Positions 1-8,343 of a DNA stretch of 64,000 nucleotides are shown here, in pieces. The position numbers and the translations under genes are program-made. This stretch comes from Tistlia sp040905785 (GTDB lineage: Bacteria > Pseudomonadota > Alphaproteobacteria > Kiloniellales > DSM-21159): contig NZ_JBBDQW010000029.1 of the NCBI RefSeq assembly GCF_040905785.1, forward strand, positions 62,001-126,000, written 5' to 3'. Below the pieces are notes generated by a model, which was not told where the DNA came from, ran no database searches, and saw only the letters and a list, made by a program, of their open reading frames with translations. Each line of letters begins with the position of its first letter. Position 1 is the first letter of the stretch.

Positions 1-188
1 CCGGCGGCGAAGACGCTGGGCCCGCCGGTCAGCACGACGCAGCGCACCGTCTCGTCCTGGGCCAGGGCGGTGAAGTGGGCGGCGAGCTGCTCGCGCACCG
101 CGGGGCTGAGGGCGTTGCGCGCCTCGGGCCGGTTCAGGCGGACCAGGGCGACGCCCTCCTCTGGTCGTTCGAGCAGCGTTTCGGTCAC
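1..188 (-). CDS. Enoyl-CoA hydratase/isomerase family protein, N-terminal part
   Basis: Only the first 62 codons are inside the window; the gene continues off the left edge. The translation has the crotonase N-terminus, with RLNRPEARNALSPAVREQL followed by RCVVLTGG, which is the start of the first beta-alpha units and the usual nucleotide-pocket region. The GTG start at 188 is chosen because AGAGGAG lies five bases upstream on the minus strand. Family members hydrate or isomerise 2-enoyl-CoA thioesters in the cytoplasm. It is divergent from an acyl-CoA dehydrogenase/ligase operon, which fits a beta-oxidation-like or acyl-CoA side pathway. The active-site Glu residues lie beyond the edge, so substrate class cannot be judged. 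Confidence 0.85.
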   Translation of the reverse strand, partial: MTETLLERPEEGVALVRLNRPEARNALSPAVREQLAAHFTALAQDETVRCVVLTGGPSVFAA

Positions 189-203
189 GGGCACTCCTCT
201 TAA

Positions 204-218
204 TTCCGCAGTGTGGAA
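204..218. promoter_or_regulatory. Candidate IclR-type operator in the divergent acyl-CoA promoter region
   Basis: TTCCGCA, one base, then TGTGGAA: a 15-bp palindrome with one mismatch. A further half site AATTCCG follows at 223-228. IclR-family regulators of acid and aromatic catabolism commonly bind TTCCGC/GCGGAA-type dyads. The site sits directly upstream of the ribosome binding site of the leftward hydratase gene and about 160 bp from the rightward dehydrogenase, so it could control both. No regulator gene is visible in the window. The assignment is inferred from pattern only. Confidence 0.35.
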
Positions 219-378
219 CCTAATTCCGTTGTCTTGACCGGCATCATGGATCGTGCCACCGTCCCGGACAACCCCGTTCTCTGCGCCAGGCGCCGACCGG
301 TCCGGTTGCGGAACGAACGACTGGGACCGGCGGACGCACCCCCGTGCCGTGCGGCTCCGGTGCGACAAGGAAGGCGCG

Positions 379-1542
379 ATGGCCCTGGACGGCGAGACCC
401 TCGAGCAGCTTCTGGCGACCGTCGACCGCTTCGTCGAGGAACGGCTGCGCCCGCTCGAGCAGCGCGTCGCCGAGGAGGACGCGATCCCGCCGGAGATCGT
501 CGAGGAGATGCGACGGCTCGGCCTGTTCGGCCTGTCGATCCCCGAGGCCTACGGCGGTCTCGGCCTGACCCTGGTCGAGGAGGTCCAAGTCGCCTTCCGG
601 CTCGGGCGCACCTCGCCCGCCTTCCGCTCGCTGATCGGCACCAACAACGGCATCGGCTCCCAGGGCCTGGTCATCGACGGCACCGAGGAGCAGCGCCGCC
701 ATTACCTGCCCCGGCTCGCCTCCGGCGCGCTGATCGGCTCCTTCTGCCTGACCGAGGCGAGCAGCGGCTCGGACGCCGGCTCGCTGCGCATGACGGCGCG
801 AGCCGAGGGCGAGAACTTCCTGCTGAACGGCACCAAGCGCTACATCACCAACGCGCCGGAGGCCGACCTCTTCACGGTCTTCGCGCGCACCGACCCGGCG
901 ACGCGCGACGCCCGCGGCGTCACCGCCTTCCTCGTCGAGGCCGACACGCCCGGCCTCTCGCTGGGCGCTCACGACAAGAAGATGGGCCAGCAGGGCGCCC
1001 ACACCTGCGACGTGATCTTCGAGGACGTGCGGGTGCCGGGCTCGGCGATCATCGGCGGGCCCGAGCGGCTCAACCAGGGCTTCAAGACCGCGATGAAGGT
1101 GCTCGACCGCGGCCGCCTGCACATCGCCGCGGTCTGCGTCGGCGTCGCCGAGCGGCTGATCGAGGACTCGCTGCGCTACGCCCTGGAGCGCGAGCAGTTC
1201 GGCCAGCCGATCGCCGAGTTCCAGCTGATCCAGGCGATGCTGGCCGACAGCCGGACCGAGGCCTACGCGGCGCGCTGCATGGTCGAGGAGACGGCGCGCC
1301 GCAAGGACCGGGAAGTCCCGGTCTCGACCGAGGCCGCCTGCTGCAAGCTCTACGCGACCGAGATGGTCGGGCGGGTCGCCGACCGCGCCGTGCAGATCCA
1401 TGGCGGCGCCGGCTACATCGCCGACTACGGCATCGAGCGCTTCTACCGCGACGTCCGCCTGTTCCGGATCTACGAGGGCACCAGCCAGATCCAGCAGCTG
1501 GTCATCGCCCGCAACATGATCCGGGAGGCGCGCGGCCGGTGA
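379..1542 (+). CDS. Acyl-CoA dehydrogenase
   Basis: 387 aa, the usual length for the family. It is an FAD-dependent alpha,beta-dehydrogenation enzyme for acyl-CoA substrates, passing electrons to ETF. The first ACAD signature appears as FCLTEASSGSDAG with NGTKRYITNA after it. The C-terminal signature QIHGGAGY is followed by YRDVRLFRIYEGTSQIQQL, whose Glu (in YEGTSQ) is at the usual catalytic-base position. The ATG at 379 is preceded by AAGGAAGG and begins the conserved N-terminal helices; an upstream in-frame ATG at 253 would add an unconserved arginine-rich tail. The stop overlaps the GTG of the next gene (GTGA), so the two are probably translationally coupled. The chain-length preference cannot be read from sequence alone. 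Confidence 0.93.
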   Translation: MALDGETLEQLLATVDRFVEERLRPLEQRVAEEDAIPPEIVEEMRRLGLFGLSIPEAYGGLGLTLVEEVQVAFRLGRTSPAFRSLIGTNNGIGSQGLVIDGTEEQRRHYLPRLASGALIGSFCLTEASSGSDAGSLRMTARAEGENFLLNGTKRYITNAPEADLFTVFARTDPATRDARGVTAFLVEADTPGLSLGAHDKKMGQQGAHTCDVIFEDVRVPGSAIIGGPERLNQGFKTAMKVLDRGRLHIAAVCVGVAERLIEDSLRYALEREQFGQPIAEFQLIQAMLADSRTEAYAARCMVEETARRKDREVPVSTEAACCKLYATEMVGRVADRAVQIHGGAGYIADYGIERFYRDVRLFRIYEGTSQIQQLVIARNMIREARGR

Positions 1543-3221
1543 CCGGCGGCCCGGGCACGGACCCCGGAGCGCCGGGGGCGGCGCCGGCGCCCGATCCCGC
1601 GCGCTTCCCGCGCCGCATCCACGAGATCGTCGAGCGCTGGCGGGCCGAGCGCCCCGAGGCGCCCGCGCTGGCCGAGGCCGGCGGCCGGACCCTGGACTTC
1701 GCCGGCCTCGCGCGCGCCGTCGAGGCCGCCGCCGACCGGCTGCGCCGGGCCGGCGTGCGCGGCGGCGACCGGGTCGTGATCCTCAACGAGAATTCGATTC
1801 CGGCCGCCGCCTTCCTCTTCGCCTGCTCGCGGCTCGACGCCTGGGCGGTGCCGCTCAACGCCCGCCTCGCCGCGCCCGAGGTCGAGCGGCTGCTCGCGCA
1901 CTGCGCGCCGCGCGCCCTGGTCTGCACCCACGGCGTCAGCGCCGAGGCCGGCGCCCACGGCGCCCGCCACGGCGCCGAGGAAGTGACCGATCCCGACTTC
2001 GGCGCGGTCCTGCTGCGCGGCGACCTGCCGGGCGAGCCGGAGCCGGTCGAGCCGGAGTCGGTCGAGCCGGAGTCGGTCGAGCCGGGCAACGCCGGGCAGG
2101 TCGCGGCGCTGCTCTACACCTCCGGCACGACCGGGCGGCCCAAGGGGGTCATGCTGACCCACCGCAACCTGCTCTACGTCGCCGTCGTCTCGGGCGCGCA
2201 GCGCGGCCTCTCGGCCGGCGACCGCGTCTACGCCGTGCTGCCGCTGAGCCACGTCTTCGGCCTGTCGAGCACCTTCCTGGGCACGCTCCAGGCCGGCGGC
2301 AGCCTGCTGCTGGTACCGCGCTTCGACCCGGCGCACCTGGTCGAGGCCCTCGCCGGGACCGGCCAGCCGCCGATCACCGTCTTCCAGGGCGTGCCGGCGA
2401 TGTACGCGCGGCTGCTCGAGCACCTGGAGGGCGCCGGCCGCAGCTTGGCGGCGCCGGCGCTGCGCTACATGAGCGCCGGCGGCGCGCCGCTCGACCTCGG
2501 CTGGAAGCGGCGGATCGAGGCGCGCTTCGGCCTCCCGCTCAACAACGGCTACGGCCTGACCGAGGCCGCCCCGACGGTCGCCCAGACGCTGAGCCGGGCG
2601 CCGCGCGACGACGAGACCATCGGCCCGCCGCTGCCCGGCCTGGAGGTCCGCATCGTCGATCCCGCGACCGGCGCCCCGCTGCCCGAGGGCGCGGTCGGCG
2701 AGCTGCAGGTGCGCGGGCCCACGGTCATGAAGGGCTACTACCGCGACCCCGAGGCGAGCGCCGCGGCGGTCACCGCCGAGGGCTGGCTCAGGACCGGCGA
2801 CCTCTGCCGCCAGGACCCCGACGGCTATCTCTTCCTGGTCGGCCGCGCCAAGGAGCTGATCATCCGCGGCGGCTTCAACGTCTACCCGCCCGAGGTCGAG
2901 AGCGCGCTCAACGCCCATCCACGGGTCGCGCAGGCCGGCGTCGTCGGCCGCCGCCTCGCGGGCGACGAGCAGGTCGTCGCCTTCGTCGAGCTGGCGCCCG
3001 GCCCGGACCCGGCGCCGGACGAGGCCGCCCTCAAGGCCTTCCTGCGCGAGCGCCTGGCGCCCTACAAGCGCCCGCAGCGCATCTTCGTCCTCGACGCCCT
3101 GCCGGCCAGCGCCACCGGCAAGCTCCAGAAGCACCGCCTGGCGGAGATGGCGGAGAGCTTGTGCGCGCAGGGGGAAACCGTCCGCCCGGGAGCGACGGAA
3201 AGAGAAGGAGAGACCTCATGA
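1539..3221 (+). CDS. Acyl-CoA synthetase (AMP-binding ligase)
   Basis: 560 aa member of the ANL superfamily: activates a carboxylic acid with ATP through an acyl-AMP to the CoA thioester. The P-loop signature LLYTSGTTGRPKGVMLTH lies near residue 195. NNGYGLTEAAP is the A5 motif, GWLRTGDL is A7, GRAKELIIRGGFNVYP is the hinge, and the C-terminal SATGKLQKHRL carries the catalytic Lys. The GTG start overlaps the dehydrogenase stop. An odd insert of three 15-bp tandem copies (2034-2078) encodes repeated acidic EPESV pentapeptides just before the P-loop. Together with the neighbouring hydratase and dehydrogenase it suggests activation and oxidation of an acid, perhaps a branched or aromatic one. 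The substrate is not deducible. Confidence 0.92.
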   Translation: MTGGPGTDPGAPGAAPAPDPARFPRRIHEIVERWRAERPEAPALAEAGGRTLDFAGLARAVEAAADRLRRAGVRGGDRVVILNENSIPAAAFLFACSRLDAWAVPLNARLAAPEVERLLAHCAPRALVCTHGVSAEAGAHGARHGAEEVTDPDFGAVLLRGDLPGEPEPVEPESVEPESVEPGNAGQVAALLYTSGTTGRPKGVMLTHRNLLYVAVVSGAQRGLSAGDRVYAVLPLSHVFGLSSTFLGTLQAGGSLLLVPRFDPAHLVEALAGTGQPPITVFQGVPAMYARLLEHLEGAGRSLAAPALRYMSAGGAPLDLGWKRRIEARFGLPLNNGYGLTEAAPTVAQTLSRAPRDDETIGPPLPGLEVRIVDPATGAPLPEGAVGELQVRGPTVMKGYYRDPEASAAAVTAEGWLRTGDLCRQDPDGYLFLVGRAKELIIRGGFNVYPPEVESALNAHPRVAQAGVVGRRLAGDEQVVAFVELAPGPDPAPDEAALKAFLRERLAPYKRPQRIFVLDALPASATGKLQKHRLAEMAESLCAQGETVRPGATEREGETS

Positions 3222-3604
3222 GGATCGTGGTGACGAGCCTGCTCGTGGACGACCAGGAGAAGGCGCTGCACTTCTACCGGGACGTGCTCGGCTTCCAACC
3301 CAAGATGGACGTGCCGATGGGCGAGTACCGCTGGCTGACGCTGGTCTCTCCGGACGAGCCGGAGGGCGTCCAGCTCCTGCTCGAGCCGGATGCGCACCCG
3401 GCGGCGAAGCCCTTCAAGGCGGCCCTCCTCGCCGACGGCATTCCCTGCACCTCCTTCGCCGTCGAGGACGTGCAGGCGGAGCACGCGCGGCTGCGCGGCC
3501 TCGGCGTCGTCTTCACCCAGCCGCCGGTCGCCCTGGGCCCGGTCACCACGGCGATCTTCGAGGACACCTGCGGCAACCTCGTCCAGATCGCGCAGCAGCA
3601 CTGA
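3218..3604 (+). CDS. VOC (glyoxalase/bleomycin resistance) superfamily protein
   Basis: 128 aa, one full VOC unit of paired beta-alpha-beta-beta-beta modules. VTSLLVDDQEKALHFYRDVLGF is the typical first module, and FEDTCGNLVQIAQ is the typical C-terminal strand with a metal-position Glu before DTCGN. The ATG overlaps the ligase stop (ATGA) and is preceded by AAGGAGAG, so it is the third gene of the acyl-CoA operon. VOC proteins are metal-dependent isomerases, lyases, dioxygenases or binding proteins. Members in acyl-CoA clusters are sometimes epimerases, but this one is not close enough to a known type to call. Confidence 0.85.
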   Translation: MRIVVTSLLVDDQEKALHFYRDVLGFQPKMDVPMGEYRWLTLVSPDEPEGVQLLLEPDAHPAAKPFKAALLADGIPCTSFAVEDVQAEHARLRGLGVVFTQPPVALGPVTTAIFEDTCGNLVQIAQQH

Positions 3605-3694
3605 GCGGCGGCCGCGCAGAGCGGGCAGGAGGCGCTGCCTTGCTGCGGGGGTCGAGCAGGCGACCAATGTGTCCGGGCCGGACAAGAGAAGAAT

Positions 3695-3771
<77 letters not shown>

Positions 3772-3896
3772 CCCGGGCGGGTAGGCAGATAGCAGAAAGC
3801 GGTGTCCGCCGCCAGCCGCTGCGGGGGCCCTGCCATTGCCCCTGGAGGGGCCGGTCGGGGCCCCGAACCAGGGGAGGGGGCGCAACCGCGGGCATC

Positions 3897-4571
3897 CTAG
3901 AAGCGCCAGGCCAGGGCGGCGCGCAGGGTGTGGGCGGTCAGCGCGACCTCGGCCTCGTAGGAGGGGAAGAAGGGGCCGGGCGGCGACGCGATGTCGTAGC
4001 GCTTCCGGCCGTAGTCGTCGTAGAGGTACTCGAGGCGCAGCAGGAGGTTGTCGCCAACCGCCCGCTCGAAGCCGGCGCCCAGGGTCCAGCCGAGGTGGGT
4101 CGCGCCGTCGTGGCCGAAGCCCGGGTCGGTGTCGTCGAGCGAGACGCCGCCGACCGCCAGGCCGCCGGCGACGAACAGCAGGCTGCGCTCGAAGGCGACG
4201 CCGAGGCGGCCGCGCAGGCGCAGGGTCCAGTCGAGGTCGACGGCCGAGTAGCCGTTGGCGCCGGCCGAGTCGGACTCGAAGCCGGCGCCGGTCAGGCCGC
4301 CCTCGGCCTCCAGGCCCAGCACGATCCGCTCGATCTGGTGGCTGTAGCCGGCCAGGAGGCCGCCCTGGAGGCCGTCGGCGCCGTGGCCGAAGCCGAACTG
4401 CGGGTCGTCGGGCTCGACGTAATCGACGTCGCCCCACAGGTAGCCGAGGTGGGCGCCGGCATAGGGACCCGACCAGTCGTGGGCCGGCGCCGCACCCTGG
4501 GCCCCGGCCGCCGCCGGCGCCAGCAGCACCGCCGCCGTTGCCAGGCATCCGAGCAATTCGCGCGCGCGCAT
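3897..4571 (-). CDS. Outer-membrane beta-barrel protein (Omp25/31-like)
   Basis: 224 aa. Residues 1 to about 25 form a Sec signal peptide ending in an AGA-QG-type cleavage region. The mature part starts with the WSGPYAGAHLGYLWG pattern typical of small eight-stranded porin-like barrels of alphaproteobacteria. It then shows alternating hydrophobic/glycine-rich strands and ends in AWRF, a terminal Phe being the usual outer-membrane assembly signal. It is a structural or adhesive surface protein of unknown specific role. It stands alone between the tRNA gene and the helicase leader. Confidence 0.85.
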   Translation of the reverse strand: MRARELLGCLATAAVLLAPAAAGAQGAAPAHDWSGPYAGAHLGYLWGDVDYVEPDDPQFGFGHGADGLQGGLLAGYSHQIERIVLGLEAEGGLTGAGFESDSAGANGYSAVDLDWTLRLRGRLGVAFERSLLFVAGGLAVGGVSLDDTDPGFGHDGATHLGWTLGAGFERAVGDNLLLRLEYLYDDYGRKRYDIASPPGPFFPSYEAEVALTAHTLRAALAWRF

Positions 4572-4691
4572 GTCCGCCCCCCTTTTGCGTCGGTCCCCGA
4601 GCCCCCATTCTAGGAAAGCGGGAGGGCGCGCGGCAAGCGGTGCCGCCCCCTGCGTCGTCCTCTGCGTCGCCCTCTGCCCTGCGGATAGTCC

Positions 4692-4720
4692 TTGACGCAG
4701 TGCACAATAACCCCTATCTC
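4692..4720 (+). promoter_or_regulatory. Candidate sigma-70 promoter with long leader for the DEAD-box helicase
   Basis: TTGACG at 4692-4697, a 17-bp spacer, then TATCTC at 4715-4720. The spot is unusually AT-rich for this genome. The stretch 4572-4947 (376 bp) has no gene: it holds the 5' side of the leftward barrel gene, this promoter and a leader of roughly 220 nt before the helicase start. Long leaders are typical of cold-shock helicase and csp transcripts, where they control stability and translation. I see short GC-rich dyads around 4735-4765 but no recognisable riboswitch. Confidence 0.45.
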
Positions 4721-4947
4721 AGCCTCAGATTTGTTCGCGAAAGCGCGAGAGCGGCGCGCGCCGCCGGAGGCGGTCGGGAGTTTCCGACAGGCCATCCGGG
4801 TATGCCAAGGCAGCAGCACCGCATTCCCGAGTAAGTCTCACGACCACCCTCTTTCGGCCGCTTTCGCGCGTGGCCGTCGGATCACAGGGCTGCCCCGCCC
4901 CCCTCGCCATCGAGCGAACGGCCGGCCGCCCCGAGGATCTTTTTATC

Positions 4948-6291
4948 TTGAATACCTCTCCTTTCGCGGCGCTCGGCCTGGCCGGCGCGCCCCTGGCTGC
5001 CCTTGCCAAGCTCGGCTTCGAGACCCCGACCCCGATCCAGACCAAGGCGATCCCGCTGGTCCTGGACGGCGGCGACCTGATCGGCGTCGCCCAGACCGGC
5101 ACCGGCAAGACCGGCGCCTTCGGCCTGCCGCTGATCCAGATGCTGGCCGCCGGCCGCGGCGCCGGCAAGAGTCCCCGGGCGCTGATCCTGGCGCCGACCC
5201 GCGAGCTCGCGGTGCAGATCAACGAGAGCCTGGGCGGCTTCGCCCAGGGCATGCCGCTGCGCAGCGCCCTGATCATCGGCGGCGTGTCCCGCGGCGGCCA
5301 GGTCCAGCGCGTGCGGCGCGGCGTCGACATCGTGATCGGCACGCCCGGCCGGGTCGTCGACCTGATGCAGGGCGGCGAGCTGCGCCTGGACGCGATCACC
5401 CACTTCATTCTCGACGAGGCCGACCGCATGCTCGACCTCGGCTTCATCGGCGACATCCGCAAGGTCGCGGCACGCCTGCCGGCACAGCGCCAGTCGCTGC
5501 TGTTCTCGGCGACCATGCCGAAGGCCGTCGAGCTGCTCGCCAACTCGCTGCTGCGCCAGCCGCGCCGCGTCGAGGCCAGCCCGGGCACCAGCGCCCCGGT
5601 CAAGATCGAGCAGCAGGTCTACTTCGTGCCGATGTCCAAGAAGCGCGACCTGCTGAGCGACCTGCTCGGCGACCCGGCGATTTCGCGCGTCATCGTCTTC
5701 ACCCGCACCAAGCACGGCGCCGACCGCGTCGTGAAGCACCTGGAGCAGAAGGGCGTCGAGGCCGACGCCATTCACGGCAACAAGAGCCAGAACGCCCGGC
5801 AGCGCGCGCTCTCGCGCTTCCGCGACGGCCATGCCCGGGTGCTGGTCGCCACCGACATCGCGGCGCGCGGCATCGACGTCCAGGGCATCACCCACGTCGT
5901 CAACTTCGACCTGCCGAACGAGCCGGAGAGCTACGTGCACCGGATCGGCCGCACGGCCCGCGCCGGCGCCGCCGGCATCGCGGTGTCCTTCTGCGACGGC
6001 TCGGAGCGCGGCTACCTCAAGGACATCGAGCGGCTGACCGGTCAGCGCCTGAGAGTCGCCAACGACGTCGATCCGCGCGACCTGCCCGACGAGCCGAGCG
6101 CCGTGCGCGGCGGCCAGAACCGCAGCCGCGGCAATGGCGGCGGCGGGGGCGGCGGCGGGGGCGGCGGCGGCGGCCGCGGCTATGCCGCCGGGCCGCGGCC
6201 CCAGGGCAAGCCCGACCACGGCAAGCCGGGCCAGGCGGCCCGTCGCCGCGGCGGACGCCGCCCGGGCGGCCCGTCGCGCCACGCCGCCTGA
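4948..6291 (+). CDS. DEAD-box ATP-dependent RNA helicase (RhlE/DbpA-like)
   Basis: 447 aa. All helicase motifs are present in order: Q motif GFETPTPIQ, Walker A AQTGTGKT (about residue 49), PTRELAVQI, LDEAD (about 156), SAT (about 187), ATDIAARGIDV and HRIGRTARAG (about 331). The C-terminal tail of about 60 residues is a basic, glycine-rich, RGG-like RNA-binding extension with an unbroken run of 13 glycines. The TTG start at 4948 is preferred: MNTSPFAALGL matches the usual family start and GAGG lies upstream. An ATG at 4870 would add 26 unconserved residues. The product unwinds structured RNA in ribosome assembly or cold adaptation. A csp gene follows 109 bp downstream, before a shared terminator. 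Confidence 0.93.
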   Translation: MNTSPFAALGLAGAPLAALAKLGFETPTPIQTKAIPLVLDGGDLIGVAQTGTGKTGAFGLPLIQMLAAGRGAGKSPRALILAPTRELAVQINESLGGFAQGMPLRSALIIGGVSRGGQVQRVRRGVDIVIGTPGRVVDLMQGGELRLDAITHFILDEADRMLDLGFIGDIRKVAARLPAQRQSLLFSATMPKAVELLANSLLRQPRRVEASPGTSAPVKIEQQVYFVPMSKKRDLLSDLLGDPAISRVIVFTRTKHGADRVVKHLEQKGVEADAIHGNKSQNARQRALSRFRDGHARVLVATDIAARGIDVQGITHVVNFDLPNEPESYVHRIGRTARAGAAGIAVSFCDGSERGYLKDIERLTGQRLRVANDVDPRDLPDEPSAVRGGQNRSRGNGGGGGGGGGGGGGRGYAAGPRPQGKPDHGKPGQAARRRGGRRPGGPSRHAA

Positions 6292-6400
6292 GGCAGGCGG
6301 CCTTTCGACCACGCCAGAGAGACGCTATGAGTCTTGCGCGGCCTTCGGGCCCGCAGGACCATGACGTGAGACGACCACCAGAAAGACGAGGAGACCCGCC

Positions 6401-6610
6401 ATGCCAAACGGCACCGTGAAATGGTTCGACGCCACCAAGGGCTTCGGCTTCATCGAGCCGGAAGCCGGCGACAAGGACGTCTTCGTTCACATCAGCGCCG
6501 TCGAGCAGGCCGGCCTGCGCAGCCTGAACGACGGCCAGAAGGTCGAGTACGAGCTGGAGACCGACAACCAGCGCGGCCGGACCTCGGCCGTCAACCTGAA
6601 GGCCCTCTGA
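6401..6610 (+). CDS. Cold-shock protein, CspA family
   Basis: 69 aa single cold-shock domain. RNP1 appears as KGFGFIE and RNP2 as DVFVHIS, with the initial GTVKWFD strand. It binds single-stranded nucleic acid and melts RNA secondary structure. A strong ribosome binding site GAGGAG precedes the ATG. It lies downstream of the helicase on the same strand and is followed by an 18-bp stem terminator at 6664-6701. The helicase-csp pair is a coherent RNA-chaperone module, though a private csp promoter in the 109-bp gap cannot be excluded. Confidence 0.96.
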   Translation: MPNGTVKWFDATKGFGFIEPEAGDKDVFVHISAVEQAGLRSLNDGQKVEYELETDNQRGRTSAVNLKAL

Positions 6611-6663
6611 GCCGGCCGGAGCGGGCAGGGCTTCAGCCCCGCCGTTCCGCGACCGACGCAACC

Positions 6664-6701
6664 AAGAGCTTGTCCGGGGCCGAGGCCCTGGGCAAGCTTT
6701 T
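6664..6701 (+). terminator. Rho-independent terminator of the csp transcript
   Basis: Left arm 6664-6681 and right arm 6684-6701 pair over 18 positions, with three non-Watson-Crick positions that form G-U type pairs on one strand. The stem ends in TTTT on the plus strand. It is the best intrinsic terminator in the window and lies 54 bp after the csp stop. Because it ends only six bases before the next ATG, the hemolysin remnant behind it probably has no read-through transcription. Confidence 0.75.
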
Positions 6702-6707
6702 GCCGTT

Positions 6708-7066
6708 ATGGGCCGATCCTACCAAGCCCGCGCCACCGCCGGCGCCTTCCCGTCCTACAGCCGGGCCGAGGCGCAGGCCGACCTTGCGCTCCATGTCCTG
6801 AGCGTCTGCGGCGCCCTGGCCGGCGGCCTCTGGCTGCTGCTCGGACCGGGCCGCGCGCAGGACCTCGAGACCTGGCTGTGCCTGCTGGTCTACGCCCTGG
6901 CGCTGCTCGGCGGGCTGCTCGCCTCGGCGGCCTGCTCTACTCCGCCGGCACGCCCTTCCACGCGATGAGCCGGCTGCCCTTCCACAACGCGATCCGGCAC
7001 GGCTTCGTGCTGGTCGCCGCGGCGCTGCACTTCCTGGCGGTGAGCCTGGAGGTCGCGCTCGCCTGA
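6708..7066 (+). pseudogene. Hemolysin III (YqfA/PAQR-like) remnant with internal deletion and frameshift
   Basis: Two reading frames each carry part of one protein. The first, 6708 to about 6940, encodes a start like hemolysin III, SYSRAEAQADLALHVLSV, and two membrane segments ending in LLGGLLASA. The second, about 6935-7066, encodes the C-terminal end LLYSAGTPFHAMSRLPFHN followed by IRHGFVLVAAALHF, with the conserved His of the last helices. Full family members are about 215 aa with seven helices. Roughly 100 central residues, including the middle His/Asp motif, are missing. Near-identical copies of CTCGGCGG-CTGCTC flank the junction. It is presumably inactive. The alternative is an assembly collapse, since this is a draft scaffold. 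Confidence 0.65.
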
Positions 7067-7218
7067 AGTGGGTGCGCGGGACCTCGGCCGGCGCTCAGTC
7101 GAGCGGCGTGACGAGGCTGCCGACCGGCAGGTGGTGACTTCCCCCGGACGATCAGGCGCGACAATCGCGCGCCGTCCAACCGCGGACTGGCGCAACGACT
7201 TGTATCGGCTTGTGTCCT

Positions 7219-8166
7219 TCAGGCGCCCTTCATCCGCTCGGTCGCCGCGACGAGGGCGCGGCGGATGCCGGGTTCCATCGCTGAATGCCCGGCGTCGGGC
7301 ACGATCTGGTAGTCGGCCTCGGGCCAGGCCGAGTGAAGGTCGGCGGCGCTGACCGGCGGGCAGACGCAGTCGTAGCGGCCCTGGACGATGACCCCCGGGA
7401 TCCGCCGGATGCGCCCGATCTGCTCGAGCAGCGCGTTCGGCGGCAGGAAGATGCCGTTGCGGAAATAGTGCGCCTCGAGCCGGGCCAGGCCGAGCGCCAT
7501 GCGGTCCTCGCCGAAGGCGGCCACCGTCTCGGGGCTAGGCAGCAATGTCGAGCAGGCGCCCTCGTAGACGCTCCAGGCGCGTGCCGCCGGCAGGTGGACG
7601 TGGCGATCGGGATCCATCAGCCGGCGGTAGTAGGCCTCGAGCAGGTCGCCGCGCTCGGCCTCCGGGATCGCGCCGGCGAAGGCCGCCCAAGCCTCCGGGA
7701 AAAACTGCCGCATGCCGTAGAGGAACCACTCGAGCTCGGCCTCGCGGCACAGGAAGATGCCGCGCAGGATCAGTGCGCTGACCCGCTCCGGGTGCGCCTG
7801 CGCGTAGGCCAGCGACAGGGTCGAGCCCCAGGAGCCGCCGAAGACGTGCCAGCGCTCGATGTCCAGGCGCAGGCGCAGGCGCTCGATGTCGGCGATCAGC
7901 GCCTGGGTGGTGTTGCCCACGGTTTCGCCGAGCGGCAGCGAGCGTCCGGCGCCGCGCTGGTCGTGGATGACGATCCTGTAGTGGCGCGGATCGAAGAACC
8001 GGCGGTGGTCGGGGGCCGCTCCCGCCCCCGGCCCGCCGTGAAGGAACAGCACCGGCTGGCCGTCGGGACGGCCCGACTGCTCCCAGTAGAGATCGTGGGG
8101 CGGATCGGCCGCCAGGCGGCCGGTCTCGTAGGGATCGATCGGCGGAAAGAGATCGCGGGCGGCCAT
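7219..8166 (-). CDS. pip: Proline iminopeptidase
   Basis: 315 aa alpha/beta hydrolase, close to the usual 310-320. FLHGGPGAG is the oxyanion-hole region typical of this S33 group, GGSWGS is the nucleophile elbow with the catalytic Ser, and GRYDCVCP and DAGHSAMEP supply the Asp and His. DQRGAGRS is the characteristic conserved stretch. It removes N-terminal proline from peptides in the cytoplasm. The start ATG at 8166 begins the conserved FPPIDPYETGRL segment. It is convergent with the hemolysin remnant and divergent from the thermonuclease gene. Confidence 0.93.
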   Translation of the reverse strand: MAARDLFPPIDPYETGRLAADPPHDLYWEQSGRPDGQPVLFLHGGPGAGAAPDHRRFFDPRHYRIVIHDQRGAGRSLPLGETVGNTTQALIADIERLRLRLDIERWHVFGGSWGSTLSLAYAQAHPERVSALILRGIFLCREAELEWFLYGMRQFFPEAWAAFAGAIPEAERGDLLEAYYRRLMDPDRHVHLPAARAWSVYEGACSTLLPSPETVAAFGEDRMALGLARLEAHYFRNGIFLPPNALLEQIGRIRRIPGVIVQGRYDCVCPPVSAADLHSAWPEADYQIVPDAGHSAMEPGIRRALVAATERMKGA

Positions 8167-8343
8167 CGGTCCTCCGGTACGGCTCGAACGGGGGCGCAGG
8201 GGCCGATGCCCGGGGCGGCCCCTCCCCGAAGCGGCACGCCCGGCCGCCCTTATAGCCCGGCCGCTACGGACGGTCAGCCCCCACCCGCATGACTCCGCAA
8301 AGGGCACTCCCGCGACCCGGCCGGCGGGTGGTAGAATCGGCGG

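Noticed and set aside
213..1538. Long N-terminal extension in frame with the acyl-CoA ligase
   Set aside because: It lies inside the acyl-CoA dehydrogenase in another frame and is Arg-rich; the ligase starts at the GTG overlapping the dehydrogenase stop.
3670..3684. TGTCCGG/CCGGACA dyad downstream of tRNA-Arg
   Set aside because: Only one base separates the arms and no U-tract follows, so I did not call it a terminator.
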